A DNA stretch of 64,000 nt, from the NCBI GenBank assembly GCA_911728455.2, contig OU452234.1, positions 6,648,549-6,712,548 on the forward strand, given 5' to 3'. Below, one piece after another: positions 1 through 11,087 of the stretch; the stretch's first letter is position 1; every line of letters starts with the position of its first letter. The position numbers were made by a program, and so were the translations under genes. The stretch is from Marthasterias glacialis (Eukaryota > Echinodermata > Asteroidea > Forcipulatida > Asteriidae). The notes beneath the pieces were generated by a model that was not told where the DNA came from, searched no databases, and was given only the letters and a program-made list of their open reading frames with translations.

Positions 1-25
1 GCTAATTCATTATTCTGAATTGCAG

Positions 26-264
26 CACCTTGTGTGGAGAATATCTCACTTGCCATCCAGCATATATACCCCCTGGTGGAACCCTATGCATCCAAACTAC
101 GAGAAGATGTCATCCTGAAGCGACAGATGAAGGGAAAGATTAAACCAAAAAGAAGGAAGCTTGAGGACAGTGATGATGAAGATGATTACGAAGATGAGGA
201 GGATGAGGAAGAAGACACTGGTTCTGAAAGTGACGATGATGATTCAGATGAGGATGATTTGTGA
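26..264 (+). CDS. Terminal exon of an unidentified gene with an acidic C-terminal tail (partial)
   Basis: The window opens in an intron that ends with a pyrimidine-rich stretch and an AG at 24-25. The open frame then runs from position 26 to a TGA stop at 262-264. It encodes about 79 residues: an amphipathic helix-like segment, a basic stretch rich in K and R (KPKRRK, a plausible nuclear localisation signal), and a tail made almost wholly of D, E and S with possible CK2 sites. Such basic-then-acidic tails are common in nucleolar and chromatin HEAT-repeat proteins, but I could not match this exon to a named family. There is no in-frame ATG near its start, which fits an internal acceptor rather than a gene start. 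The rest of the gene lies left of the window. Confidence 0.6.
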
Positions 265-743
265 CAAGATTTGAACAAATGAATAATCTGTCCATCACCC
301 ACCAAGCAAAGAATCCCTAAAACAATCGCCAATAGGCAGGGAGGTTGGTAAATCATTGTCAGCGTGACGGCAGAACACAGTTTTGTAAAAAGTTGAAAAA
401 TGCACAATTTGCTCCTTGTCTCACACCATTGGTTTTGTGCATATGGTACATCCAGGGAGTTTTAAACAAAGGTGTGACCTTTCTCATGACATGATTTCGT
501 TGGTTTGATGCGATGGAATGAACTTCATCAATGCAAAATGGCGACATGATTTGTGAAAAATTAAAGCATCACATTCAACTGAACTTGTTTCCAGCCAGAA
601 GAAACAAAACAACTACAATTGCTGTTATTTTAGATGGGATAATTTCTTCTATGTGTAGAACCTTAACCAATGAGTCGCAACGCTTAAGCTTATCTTAGGT
701 TGGCATTTAATTTAATTGCTGCTACAAATTTATACTGTGAAAA
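265..743 (+). other. Probable 3' UTR of the acidic-tail gene
   Basis: AT-rich sequence follows the stop codon with no coding potential. An ATTAAA hexamer occurs near 560, a weak poly(A) signal candidate. The true end of the transcript cannot be placed from sequence alone. Confidence 0.3.
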
Positions 744-938
744 GGGACCAATTTTACAGAGCTGCCAAAGCAGAAAATATTGCTTAACAATTTTCTGCTA
801 AGCATAAAAGAGCATGATACCAGTCACAAATTGTACTTGTGACATGGCAGTTTGGCTGGTAACCTTGTTCTGTTTAAGCATAATTTTGTTGTGCTTATAG
901 CTATTTTTGTGCTTAAGCAGCTCTATCGAAATTGGCCC
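744..938. mobile_element. MITE, family with GGCCCAATT-type ends
   Basis: About 195 bp with imperfect terminal inverted repeats: the left end reads GGGACCAATTTTACAGAGCT and the right end is its approximate reverse complement (AGCTCTATCGAAATTGGCCC). The interior is rich in TGCTTAAGC-like words. Similar elements occur at 6852, 24174, 43133 and 57800. No coding sequence. Confidence 0.7.
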
Positions 939-1600
939 TAAAGTTGAGACTTTGATAACAGTAGCCCACTTTCAGAGTTGTTTCAACAGCTTCCCAGTCA
1001 AACCTTAATGTATATTGCTTGTCACTGGTTCCCTGCTAACTTTTGCTGTACAAATATTTTGAATTTGATCAAGCTTGTAAGCATATTCTCTATAAAAAAG
1101 GGGTTGAAATGTTTTATTAAAAAGGGCAGATTTGTGCCCACCCAGTTAAGTATTTTTTTGACACTCAAAGCCACCCATACAACATGGTGGTCAATGCTGG
1201 TTCAAAATAAAAGGTTCATTGACCCCTTGCTTCAACATCACACATGGCTACTGCTGCCACGCTCGCCAATGTGATTTCTCAGGATTTTTTCCTGACTTCA
1301 GGATTTTCTCAAAATCTCCTTGAGCCATCAGATTTTCTGGAAAGAAATAAAGCAGTCACCAAAGGGAGAAAGAAATAGTCCACATTGTGTCCAAACCTGA
1401 TGATACAGAGTCTGTAAACCTGCTGAGGTTCTGGGTCTAGAATAATGGGGGGGATTCCAGGCCTGCAAGCCATTTTTCAGGAATGTTCACATTTGGCATC
1501 CCTGAATGTGGTAGTCGCCTAAAATACGCACTCCACTGTGTGCAACACGGAGACATCGATTCCCAAGATGATTGTGATGATGATGTCAGGTGAATTCAGT
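939..1600. other. Intergenic, no feature recognised
   Basis: AT-rich sequence without a supportable gene. The 98-residue open frame near 978-1274 is low in complexity and matches nothing I recognise. Confidence 0.3.
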
Positions 1601-1601
1601 C

Positions 1602-1802
1602 AATAGACCCAATTCACCTGACGTCATCACCCGATCAATCTTAGTTGTGCCATTGTTAGAGTCAGGTTCCCCAGCTGTGTTACTGTTCAGTGTGTAGGCA
1701 CACCTATATCTTCTCATGTAAATTGACGATTTGATTCCCAGAATGGCAAACCATGGGCGCATTGTAGCTCCATATGGTGTCAGTGCGAGGGGGATCAATA
1801 GG
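1602..1802. repeat. Dispersed repeat, family D (uninterrupted copy)
   Basis: About 200 bp beginning GACCCAATTCACCTGACGTC and ending in a GGGATCAATAGG-like segment that is an approximate inverted counterpart. It shares an internal block (CCCAGAATGGCAAACCATGG and neighbours) with the interrupted copy at 6834-7277 and the fragment near 4840. It shows what the site at 6849 looked like before a MITE inserted there. Confidence 0.55.
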
Positions 1803-3565
1803 GTGTTTGAGGTGTCTGTTTCTGCTAAGCAAAATGTTTTTGTGCTTAGCAACTCGCAGTTTTACTTTGCTTCAGGCCATGGCAAGAAATATTAAATGTA
1901 CAGTTTTGTATTGTTTTTGTATTGTTTTATGGTTTTTTTGACAGAAAAAAATGTTTTAATCTGTTCTAATTTTAATGTCCATGAACAAGTTAAAAGGCAT
2001 CTAGGTAAGAATAAGTCAGAGAAGAACAGTACACTAACTAGTGACATGAGAGCTTTGGATTGGAGTAAACATGCTGTAATTCCACTTCTTTAAAGTCGGC
2101 TTCGTACTTATGCCAATAGAAATGATGCAAAAATAGCTGTTGAAAAATTGTAAAAATTATGCTAAAGTTGAGGGGCAAATTTATGGTGTATATGTCAATT
2201 TTAGCCTTGTCTATTAACGAGGCACACTGCCTTTGGATTGGGCACTTTTGGGCTATAAAAAGTGTTATGAAATGAATATGGCTGGATAGATATTTTAAAA
2301 GTAGAATATATTGATTCACGGAAATTGTTTGTTTTTTGGTTAATTTTGTGACAGAACACGGTCTGCCATTTTGTAGAGCCAAGTTTTTGACTCCACAAAA
2401 TGGCGGACTGTATGTGTCTATGTAGGATGCAGTTCTGCTGGTTATATTTCCAGAGGCAAATGTATGTTTTTTTGAATCACTAGTCACTAAGTACAATACA
2501 CTGTAGGTGTTTTATTTCATGAACAACTCTTACCAAGGATAAGGAGCAATTCCAAACAGCAAAGTTTTAAGAGATTTGAAGGCAATGTGTACCTTTAAGA
2601 CCATAGAGCATTTGACCAAAGTACTTCCTCTTGACTCTAGATGCACACATGTAAAGCCTCATGAGCACAGAGGTATCTTTGTGGCAAGTACATGTAGATG
2701 ACCCAGGATAAAAGGCATTGGGATACTTCAAATAAGATTTGTTGGTGTTGGAGTAGTCGCTTAATTATTTGATTTCATCGAATGAAAACAAACCTTGCAT
2801 AAAAATGCATATTTGTAAATAGATAATATGCTCGTTTGCCTTATAAAATGAAATCCACTTTGGTGAAGATATTAAGCTTTAGAGAAGTGCGCGGTGGGGG
2901 CCGCTCGCTTTCAAGGAAGTTGAGGATAATGCAAGATTGGTAGAAGTGGCCCAATGACATTGTAAAAGTAGTGATTTAAGCTGTATCAACATATCAGGAT
3001 GAAGATAAGGCTACATCAGAATTAATTAAATGCAGAATTTCATTTGGCTTCAAACTCTGAATTTGTTAATAATAAAATCACTATTTATTTACATGTGTTT
3101 ATATACAAGTTGCATGGTTATTTTGGAGTGTTTTTTGTAGAGAATTTAGTACAATTGTACATTGTCAATTTGCTGACCTCTGTTAATTTTTTCGAAAGGT
3201 GACTATGGCCCTGAAATAAAAGAAAAAACATATTCTCATTTCTATATTTGACTGTTGCACTTCTAATTTTCTTGGTTTCTTTCTGGATGGAGGTTTCTAC
3301 ACATTTTGTTGAATGTGTTTTTGGTGCTAAAGTATGATTCATGTTTTCATGATAACTGAACGCGAAGACACTTTCCTTGATCTAGACAGTCAATTGATGC
3401 AGTAAAGTTCAATTCTTAATTGGGCTTAATAATTATAAGTATTACAACTGTAGGTAACTATTTTAGCTGTGAACCCATTGGTACTATGCAACATTATTCC
3501 ATGCTCGGTGCCATGCTCGGTGTGTATTTCTATCACTAAAAAATGATGTAATCAAAGCAAGACTG
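1803..3565. other. Intergenic, no feature recognised
   Basis: AT-rich, no coding potential in either strand beyond short random frames. AATAAA-like hexamers occur near 3070, but no transcript can be assigned. Confidence 0.3.
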
Positions 3566-3918
3566 TGGCGTGTCGTGGCCGAGGCTGAGTGGTTAGTGTG
3601 TCAGACTCAAGCTCTGGTGGCTCTGTCATCGGAGTGTGGGTTCGAGTCCCGGTCATGACACTTGTGTCCTTGAGCAAAGCACTTAACCATAATTGCTTTT
3701 TAAAAGTTGGGGAGGTAGAGCCTTCTGCTCTACCAGCCAGGCTTCTGATGGATGATACCCAAGCCTACATCCTTACGGACTGTAAAGGGGGTAACCCTGT
3801 TTCAGTCCCAGGAGTAGGTGGCAACGGCCCCTGGACAAAACAGTTGATTTGTAACCCACACCTCAAGTGGCTTACTGGCCTTGTGTGTCTGGGGACTTCC
3901 ATACAAAAATATATATAA
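3566..3918 (+). mobile_element. tRNA-derived SINE, family A (Ser/Leu-type head)
   Basis: The head resembles a Ser/Leu tRNA with an A-box-like GGCCGAGGCTGAGTGGTTA and a B-box GGTTCGAGTCC, which together form an internal RNA polymerase III promoter. A body starting ACACTTGTGTCCTTGAGCAA follows and is shared with copies at 47553 (minus), 54140, 61022 and 63519. The copy ends in an A-rich tract near 3915. The open frame crossing it is fortuitous. Confidence 0.8.
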
Positions 3919-4839
3919 AAAAAAAGACTGGCAGGGCCAAATAGTCTGAACCCTTGTTGATTCAATGAGGATCACTCTTCATTATTTCTACTGAGCACAG
4001 GGAATGTGATGGTGTTTGTCTGGCATTCAGTCTAAATTTGCAACAAATCTAACATCGAGTGGACTGTCATGGGTGGAACTAGATTGGATTAGTTTGCTCT
4101 TACTATTCTCTTCCCCCTCCCCTCTCTCTCTCTCTCTAGCTTTTTTTAAATTTATTTTTTTTTGTTTAACGATATTGATTGATAAACTTAGCCCACTCCC
4201 CTTGGATCCACCAACGACAGTACATGGCACAAGTTCATGTGTAGATGTGTAAACCCTGCCAGCTCTGGCATTTCAGTCATTGTACTTCCTTGAAGATGAG
4301 AGTACTTCAAGCTGAACAACTAACGGTAGAGAGCTTTTGAATTCCTGTTTGATTATTCTCAGATAAGGTTTTCACCACTGACGTGCCTGAAGCACTCTGG
4401 TATACACTGCCTACCAGTAAAGTACAGTCACAAGAGCATGTACACAATGAGGTAAGAAGTTTTACAGTTTTGTTACAAAATTGCCACTACCAATAGCCAT
4501 CTACATTAACTTAAGAGTTTGTTCTCTTTTCATCATGTCCATGGAGCTGTGTTCACTTTCTACCTGCTTGAATAAACCGTTCCAGCCTGTCAATCAAACT
4601 GTGCGCATTGACCAATTGGATCACGCCTTTTGGTCATGTGACCTCGGTCAAACTCAGTCACAAGTGGAGGGTAAGCGTACACAAACTAAGGTGTGTGGGC
4701 AGGGCTTGTTGCCAAAGCCGAAGCGGTCTATTACAGGCTTTGTGGATCCAGTCTTTAATCATCTCATTTTTAGTCTGATCATTTTTTGAGTCATTTTCAC
4801 CGTGTGTTATTGTGCAGGGCACATCTAGGCAAGGTGCAG
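3919..4839. other. Intergenic; short CT and T tracts
   Basis: No gene seen. A (CT)n run is present near 4117-4137 followed by a T-rich tract. Confidence 0.3.
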
Positions 4840-4940
4840 ATGGTTAATTACAATCACATCTACATGCAATATGACTCCCAAAATGACAGACCATGGGTAG
4901 ATAGCAGCCGTATGTGATGTTGGTGCAAGTGGTCTTTACT
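4840..4940. repeat. Fragment of dispersed repeat family D
   Basis: Contains GACTCCCAAAATGACAGACC and ATGGG blocks matching the interior of the family D copies at 1602-1802 and 6834-7277. Ends are not preserved. Confidence 0.45.
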
Positions 4941-5795
4941 ATCTGCAGACCATGACTTCATCAATCTGATTCTACTTCAAAAGCCAACTGCCTCACAAGT
5001 TCTCTACAGAATTATGACATGATAATAAACATTTACCATACTTGATATTTTTATCATAGAAACTGTTTTCTTACACATTAATTGTACCATCCAATTAGGA
5101 GATTTATGAATATGGAACATTTCTACTGATCCATTAAAATTAACTAAAGCTGAAGAGTTCTGAATCTGCACTAGTGTGTAAAATAATTTTAAAAACCCAG
5201 ATCTTTTTGGGCGGTGGCACCAGACTCTAATACATATATATATTTTTATAGAGTTTATTGATAACTAGAGGATGTCAATGAATTTACTATTCCAACGCAG
5301 TTGGCTTTAGTTATGGACAACCAATTATTAATGTAGACTAGAAAGTGTTACTAGCCACAGGCCCACATGCTGGGGCATGCTTTATGCAAACTTCAATACG
5401 AAACAAATAATTACATCTTAATGGAATTTCACACGAACCTGAGTGAACACTTTCTAAACCTGTGAGATCTGTGACGTCAAATTTGTCTGTGCATTCTTGC
5501 ATGAAGTACTCTCTATTTTTTTTAAAGCTTCTCTGTGAGTCTTGTCACGTTATTAATGAGTAGGCCATCTTGTGTTTTATTCCTTGCATGCAGCTTGTGT
5601 GTGTGTGCTCAAAGCTTTACTGGTTTTATTGCAGTGCATCCTCCCTTGTCATTAATGGAGTGGAATAACTGATCTATTTTAAATGTATCCATGCTTGAGC
5701 ACAGCCAAAATATCTTGACTGTTTATACCAAATTATGCAAAAACATTTCTCAACTATTTAACAGAGATTGTGCATTTCTGTATAGTTAACTTATA
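4941..5795. other. Intergenic, no feature recognised
   Basis: AT-rich. A short TATATA tract lies near 5232. Nothing coding. Confidence 0.3.
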
Positions 5796-6151
5796 GAATT
5801 CCATTACCGCCATCTGAACATTGTTTTTATGGTGTGAATAGTCAAGTCCCTGGCCGTTTGCGCTGTCTAACGGCAGTCTCGTCAAGCTGTGGCATTGTCA
5901 ACTATGCACCGTTGATGGCACAAACAGCCAAGGACCAAAATAGTGCGATGGCACAAGGCGACTATGCGACAGCACGACACGACTATGCGACAGCTTGACG
6001 CGACTATGCGACGGCACGACACGACACGACTATGCGACAGCTTGACTATGTGACGGCACGACACGACTATGCGCCATTTACAGCGCAACTGGCAAGGGAC
6101 TTGACTCTTAACGCCATACATGCCACGCTCAAATGGCAGTAATGGAATTCC
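5796..6151. mobile_element. MITE with about 80-bp terminal inverted repeats and an internal minisatellite
   Basis: The left arm begins GAATTCCATTACCGCCAT and the right arm ends with the near reverse complement ATGGCAGTAATGGAATTC. The arms continue inward through AGTCAAGTCCCTGGCCGTTT and its counterpart, giving about 75-80 bp of inverted repeat. The interior is a G+C-richer tandem array (see next entry). No clear target-site duplication was found. Confidence 0.7.
5957..6081. repeat. Minisatellite, about 21-bp unit, inside a MITE
   Basis: CGACTATGCGACAG-like units recur at about 5959, 5980, 6001, 6028, 6044 and 6064, a period near 21 bp with unit-length changes of a few bases (GACAC repeats). 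Confidence 0.8.
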
Positions 6152-6236
6152 ATACCATCAGCTAACATACCACACACTAAGCTGGTTTCCTTTAGTTTGA
6201 CACATTCGTGAGTCAAACTTAACAAAACCAGCTAGG

Positions 6237-6260
6237 AGTATGTGTGTGTGTGTGTGTGCT
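6237..6260. repeat. (GT)n microsatellite
   Basis: A run of about eleven TG/GT dinucleotides. Confidence 0.9.
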
Positions 6261-6474
6261 GATGGTGCATTCCTGTGGAAATGTCTGAAAAAAAGAATAC
6301 AATGCAACAGAAAAACTTTTTTGTTTTAGAACTGATTCATGTTAATTTGGGAAACATTGAAAATTGTCAACTTTTACTAGTACCTTAATTTGAGGTGGGA
6401 AGGGTACAAGCCACTTGATGTATGTAAAGTTTTATAGAATTGAGCTAAGGGTAACCCTCTTGCAAAGCAAGACT

Positions 6475-6652
6475 TAATAATTCTCTGGGGTTTTCCTTCC
6501 ACATCTAAAACTGAAACTTCCTTTCTTGATCTTCTCTCCATGGGGCTCTTGGCTAGTGTAGTAATTAAGTTCACTTTTCTGAGAATCCTTGGCTTCACAA
6601 CCAGAACAAATAAATAAATAAATAAAAATAAATAAATAAATTGACTTACAAA
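6475..6652 (+). mobile_element. 5'-truncated SINE, family B, with (TAAA)n tail
   Basis: Matches the 3' half of the complete copy at 63547-63826: TCTCTGGGGTTTTCCTTCCA, then AAAACTGAAACTTCC, then GGCTTCACAACCAGAA, followed by a TAAA-rich simple tail. The tRNA head is missing. Confidence 0.75.
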
Positions 6653-6833
6653 CAGGATTTGAGCCTAGAACAACTCAACAACCAAACACTGCAACATTTC
6701 ACAAGTAGAACATGTAGAATAACAAGCTAAAGATAAAGTGACGCGTAATATACATCTGTATTAATACAGAAAGCTTTAATACATATTTCAAATGGACAAG
6801 GAGCAAAAACATAATCAGTTTCCAATTCAAACT

Positions 6834-7277
6834 GTTGACCCAATTTACCTGGGCCCAATTTCATGGCTCTGCTTACTGCGTCATTCTGCGCTTACGAAGA
6901 CCATTCGCCGCTTACGAGGTTAGCGCCGAATTTCTGTGCTAGCTGTGTAAGCACGGAATCCTTAGTTACGTGAACTACGCACGCGCACAAGCAAAAATTC
7001 CTTGCTAACCCGTGAAATACGCTTAAGTAAGCGCAGAATTTTCTGCTTCCGCAAGCGCCGATTTTTTGCTTACGGTAAGCAGAGCCATGAAATTGGGCCC
7101 TGATGTCATGACTTGGTTGATTTGCCTGCACCATTTAGTGTTACTGTATGGTGTGCTTTTTAGGTAAAAAACATGCGCAGTTTGACACGCACCACATCTT
7201 TACATGCATTTTGACTTCCAAAATGACATACCATGGGCAGACTGTAGCCCACTGTGCCATCAGTGTATGGGGTCAAT
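6834..7277. repeat. Dispersed repeat family D split by a MITE
   Basis: The left part (TTGACCCAATTTACCTG) and right part (TGATGTCATGAC to GGGGTCAATTGG) together match the uninterrupted family D copy at 1602-1802. The 248-bp MITE at 6852-7099 sits between them. The ends of the family D element are inverted (TTGACCCAATT / AATTGACC). Confidence 0.6.
6852..7099. mobile_element. MITE, GGCCCAATT family, with 3-bp CTG flanks
   Basis: Inverted ends of about 25 bp: GGCCCAATTTCATGGCTCTG at the left and its reverse complement at the right. Both ends are flanked by CTG (6849-6851 and 7100-7102). The uninterrupted host repeat has a single CTG at this point, so a 3-bp target duplication is supported. No coding capacity. 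Confidence 0.8.
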
Positions 7278-7444
7278 TGGGAAAATTCTCAACACATCTA
7301 ATTTAAAAAAAATACACTAACAAAATTACCAAACTGGTGGATACAAAGCAAGTAGGTATGGGAAGCCTGATGAAGCAGTAATGGTTTAACCATATAGCAA
7401 TTGGATCTCTGTCCTTACTTTATGGTTTAATGACTTCATGAAAA

Positions 7445-7722
7445 CACTGAGACATCTTGAGATGGACAGGCCATCTCCTCAGACTGCCCAAGGAAACACC
7501 GGCCAAGCAAGCGCTTATGGAAAGTACCTGTGAACACAAGCTACCAAGAGAGATGGTCAGCGAGCAACATGGCCGAAAAGAGTCAATGACCTGACAGTCA
7601 TGGGCCTCAACAACAAGGACGGGCACACCTGGCACATAGCAGTAGACAGAGAACAGTGGAAGAAACTAACAGAGTGCACAATGTCAGATGTACTTGACGC
7701 AAGCGCTAAGATGACGAGATAA
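7445..7722 (+). mobile_element. Decayed LINE 3' fragment (reverse-transcriptase ORF C-terminus)
   Basis: In the plus strand one frame reads RWTGHLLRLPKE followed by a KQAL segment. After a single frameshift near 7550 another frame reads RATWPKRVNDL, then WKKLTE and a TAA stop near 7722. This order (W-x-GH-h-x-R, then a basic linker, then a W-x-x-L block) is typical of the C-terminal end of non-LTR retrotransposon ORF2 proteins. The frameshift and lack of any upstream domain make it a dead relic. The minus-strand frame covering it is a shadow. Confidence 0.7.
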
Positions 7723-8525
7723 TGATGCGAACACTACAGCAAGGTCTCAGGTTTGTGTTTGTGGAGTAAATAGGAATGGATCCAACCTGGTCGGCAATAC
7801 AAACCAATTTTCTCTGAGGAAGATTGAACACAAAATATAAAAACAAACAAACAAGCACCACTCATAAAAACTGTTAATGCTGAAAACTATTTGCATATAT
7901 GCTGAAACAAATGACATGACTTTTGAATGAAAAATACTTCTTTGGTTTTGAAATTATTTGAAGCATCGATATGTACATGTACTATCAAAACAAAACTGAA
8001 ATGCTCCGACAAAAATAGCTAAGCATACAGCAGATACAGTAAAAGGTCATCTTCAGCTTTCAAGCTCATACAGATGGTGCTGTATAGAAAACTGAACACT
8101 TTAAAAACATGACGTTTTGAAAAAGAAATTATATGTACACGTTGGGATAAGAGCTGGCATGGTCTTCAAAAAATCAGATTGTCTTTGGTTTTAAATAAAC
8201 TTGGACTTCTACATGTAGTACTGATAAAATATACTTAAAAAATTGGACAGAACTTCTTTAAAATTTGAAATACATTACTTTACAGCACCTAGAGCATAAG
8301 ATAACATCAACAAATTAAATCCACAACAGATTGTATATTACTAAGGACGGTACACTTCTCACTCTTAACAAATATTTACAAATAACTTAGGCTTTGGTTG
8401 TAGAATGTACTTGTCAAAAACCTGGTCTAAACATGTACAACAGTATTTCAGATACAATGAATAGTAATACAAGTCAATTTGAGACATTAATGAGACATTA
8501 ACAAGAATGACAGTTCTAAATAAGT
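7723..8525. other. Intergenic, no feature recognised
   Basis: AT-rich sequence without coding signal, directly downstream of the LINE relic; part may be LINE 3' UTR. Confidence 0.3.
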
Positions 8526-9131
8526 TTAACCAGTTGCTGCCAGATGGTGTGTATGCACTCCATTATTTTCCGAGCAAGCAAATGCCTGACAAGAATTAAG
8601 CTGGGACCAAAGGTCGCCCGGACATTCCACTATGAAACCTGTACAGAGCATGCACTGGCCGTTCAATACTTCTTTTCACCCACACAAAAAGGACAGATGG
8701 TGCTGAAAATGTCGCCAAATTTTGCCTTTATGCAGGGGTTATTGTGTAATCCTCGATACAAGGCCTCTGTCCTTTTGTTCCAAGAAGAGAATTACGAGAC
8801 ATTGAGAGGCTTCCACCATTGTTCATTCATTGTATTTTGGCTCAATGGAGGTAAGTCAGAGTGAACCGAGTGTCCATCTTTTGTTCCGGTTTTAGGAACA
8901 ATCCTCGGCTGAAGCTCACAGCCGAGGTTTTGCAACTTACGGTGCGTGAATTTGACATTTTCTTGATAGAGAAACCAAAAATCCCAGTGCTTCAAAAAGA
9001 ATCTGTGTTCTCTTGGCTTTGTCAAGTCAGAGTTTCTGTGTGCCAGCAGTACTCATTCTGGCAATTCCGAGAAAATACTACCATCACGCTGGACGGGTAA
9101 AAATGGAAGATTCCTGGCGGCAAATGGTTAA
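8526..9131. mobile_element. About 600-bp non-coding DNA element with TTAACCA ends
   Basis: Starts TTAACCAGTTGCTGCCA and ends with GGCGGCAAATGGTTAA, an imperfect terminal inverted repeat. Large parts are shared with 23485-23914 (same strand) and 18304-18655 (inverted), with smaller fragments at about 12960-13085 and 33908-34003. Internal inverted motifs (CCTCGGCTGA / TCACAGCCGAGG) form a hairpin. No transposase is encoded. Confidence 0.6.
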
Positions 9132-10440
9132 GAGTAAGACAATTTTTACAGTACTTTTCTTCTAATTATTTAAAACTAGAGTGAATATAAACTTAAAGAC
9201 ACACTGCAGAAGTAAGTTTTGGCATAATAAACAAATCTGACTGGGCTACTTATACTACTATTTGAATACATCAGCAATAGACCAACCCATTAAGACCCAC
9301 ACACCACAGTAACTGACTTGCAATTGAGCAAGTGGAGAACACAGAAAAAAAGGTGTCAGAATGCACCTCACAAAATGGTGGCTCGGTACACTATGTTGAT
9401 AAAGTATTTGATCATGTCCAAGTTTTGTCAGACCATTGGTTGGTCAGTCACATCAAAGGTAGCAGAAATTGGTCTTTTGTGGACTAGCAATTTATCAGCT
9501 GTGTTTGACATTAGCCAGCTCAAGACCACTGCTTTGGCTTGGCTTAGGCTTAGGCTAAGTCCCTTGTTATGAAGACCAGTGCAACAATCTTCAAAATGAT
9601 TGACAAATCCTTAAGTCATAGCCAAAAGTGAAGATATCACAATTGCCGAATAATCTATGGATTGTCTGTTCCTCCTAAAGACCTAGGGCTGATTAATACA
9701 ATCTGTAAGCGGGCGTTTTTTGCTTGTGGAGCACCACTGGTTACCAATAAGCCAAGCCAAAAACTTCTTTGGCAGGTTCTTTCAAGCAGATAAATGATAT
9801 TTTTTTTTTTGCACGTTTGTGGAATACACTTTTGTTTCCGCAAATTGTTCTGCTACAATAAGCACAAAAATACGCTTTATGAAATACGGCCTAGCACATA
9901 TTGCATGGTATGATAGCTGTTAACCCATTTTTGCTAAGCAATGTTTTGTTGAGCTTATTTGTGTGCTTAACAGTTCTATAAAACTGGGCCCTGATCAATA
10001 AAGTGGTCCAATCCAGTCTGAACCAGAACTTCCACACACACACATTTGTCATCCCCATAAACCAAGGACTTTTTTTCTGTTCTCCCATTGTTTTTTTAGC
10101 GACATCTTCATTGGTTTTGTACACAAAAGCCAAGCAAACACCCAGATCCCTTGATTTTATTGGGTAGACACCCCACACACATAAGGGTCACAGCACTTTT
10201 TCTACTTTTTTGGAATACAATGTCCACTTTCACACACCAAATATTTTCTACAAGCTAAAACTTTGTAAATCACAATTTTATATATATAAAACCCATAACA
10301 CTGGACCATTTATAAATCACCAATAACTCTCAATCTGATGCTTAATTTTATAATTATTTTAAATTAGATACTTCCTCTTAATTTTAGTAAGAGTAAAACT
10401 CAGTCTGCATTTTGTTGTTATAATAATTTGCACCATGTAA
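9132..10440. other. Intergenic; decayed GGCCCAATT-type MITE near 9860-9993
   Basis: No gene recognised. Between about 9860 and 9993 TGCTAAGCA and GTGCTTAACAG words and the end TAAAACTGGGCCC indicate a degraded or truncated member of the MITE family at 744. Confidence 0.35.
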
Positions 10441-10855
10441 TAACAATTCAGATTCATCTCGAATGACCTTCCCAATTGAAACAACAATCGTCTAATGACC
10501 GGTACAAACCAGTACGATCCGGTACAGTCCAGATTCATCTCGAATGACCTTCCCAATAGTAACAACAATCATCTAAAGCTGGGACAAACCAGCACAATCC
10601 GGTATAATCCAGATTCATCTCGAATGACCTTCCTAATAGTAACAACAATCATCTAATACTGGTACAAACCAGCACAATCCGGTACAATCCAGATTCATCT
10701 CAAATGACCTTCCCAGTTGTAACAACAATCATCTAATAAGCGGTACAAACCAGCACAATCCGGTACAATCCAGATTCATCTCGACCTTCCCAATTAATAA
10801 CCGGTACAAACCAGCTTGATTCAGTACAATCCAGATTCATCTTGAATGAGATCAT
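10441..10855. repeat. Minisatellite, about 80-bp unit, five to six copies
   Basis: The word GATTCATCT recurs at about 10451, 10532, 10612, 10692, 10773 and 10834. Spacings are 81, 80, 80, 81 and 61; the last interval lacks about 20 bp. Each unit also has CGGTACAAACCAG and AACAACAATC blocks. It lies just 3' of the AGBL5 coding region, in its likely 3' UTR or flank. Confidence 0.9.
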
Positions 10856-11087
10856 CACATCCAGAATGTCACTTCTTTCTTTGATTTCCAGGTATTGTTT
10901 GCATTGTTTAAGTCGACTACTTGACAGGACACACTGGATTCTGGATTCTGCGACAAACAAATTATATGTGTCAGTTTTTTTTTATTTTGGTATTCCACAA
11001 ATCAAGAACAAAAAAAGAATCGTTTCAAAATTTCACATCAAAAGAATCTGTCTAAATATCGATAATTATTCAAACTATGCCATGTCT

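Noticed and set aside
186..407. Minus-strand frame rich in serine
   Set aside because: It is the antisense shadow of the D/E-rich plus-strand exon tail.
2038..2496. 152-residue minus-strand frame, the longest in the left intergenic region
   Set aside because: Amino-acid composition follows AT-rich DNA, with no motif, no neighbouring exon and no recognisable homologue.
3589..3918. 109-residue plus-strand frame
   Set aside because: It lies wholly in a tRNA-derived SINE and contains its A- and B-boxes; not a gene.
10359..10960. Minus-strand frames with repeated SFEMNLDCT words, and CRISPR-like regular spacing
   Set aside because: The repetition reflects an 80-bp minisatellite whose whole unit is conserved, with no unique spacers; the genome is eukaryotic.
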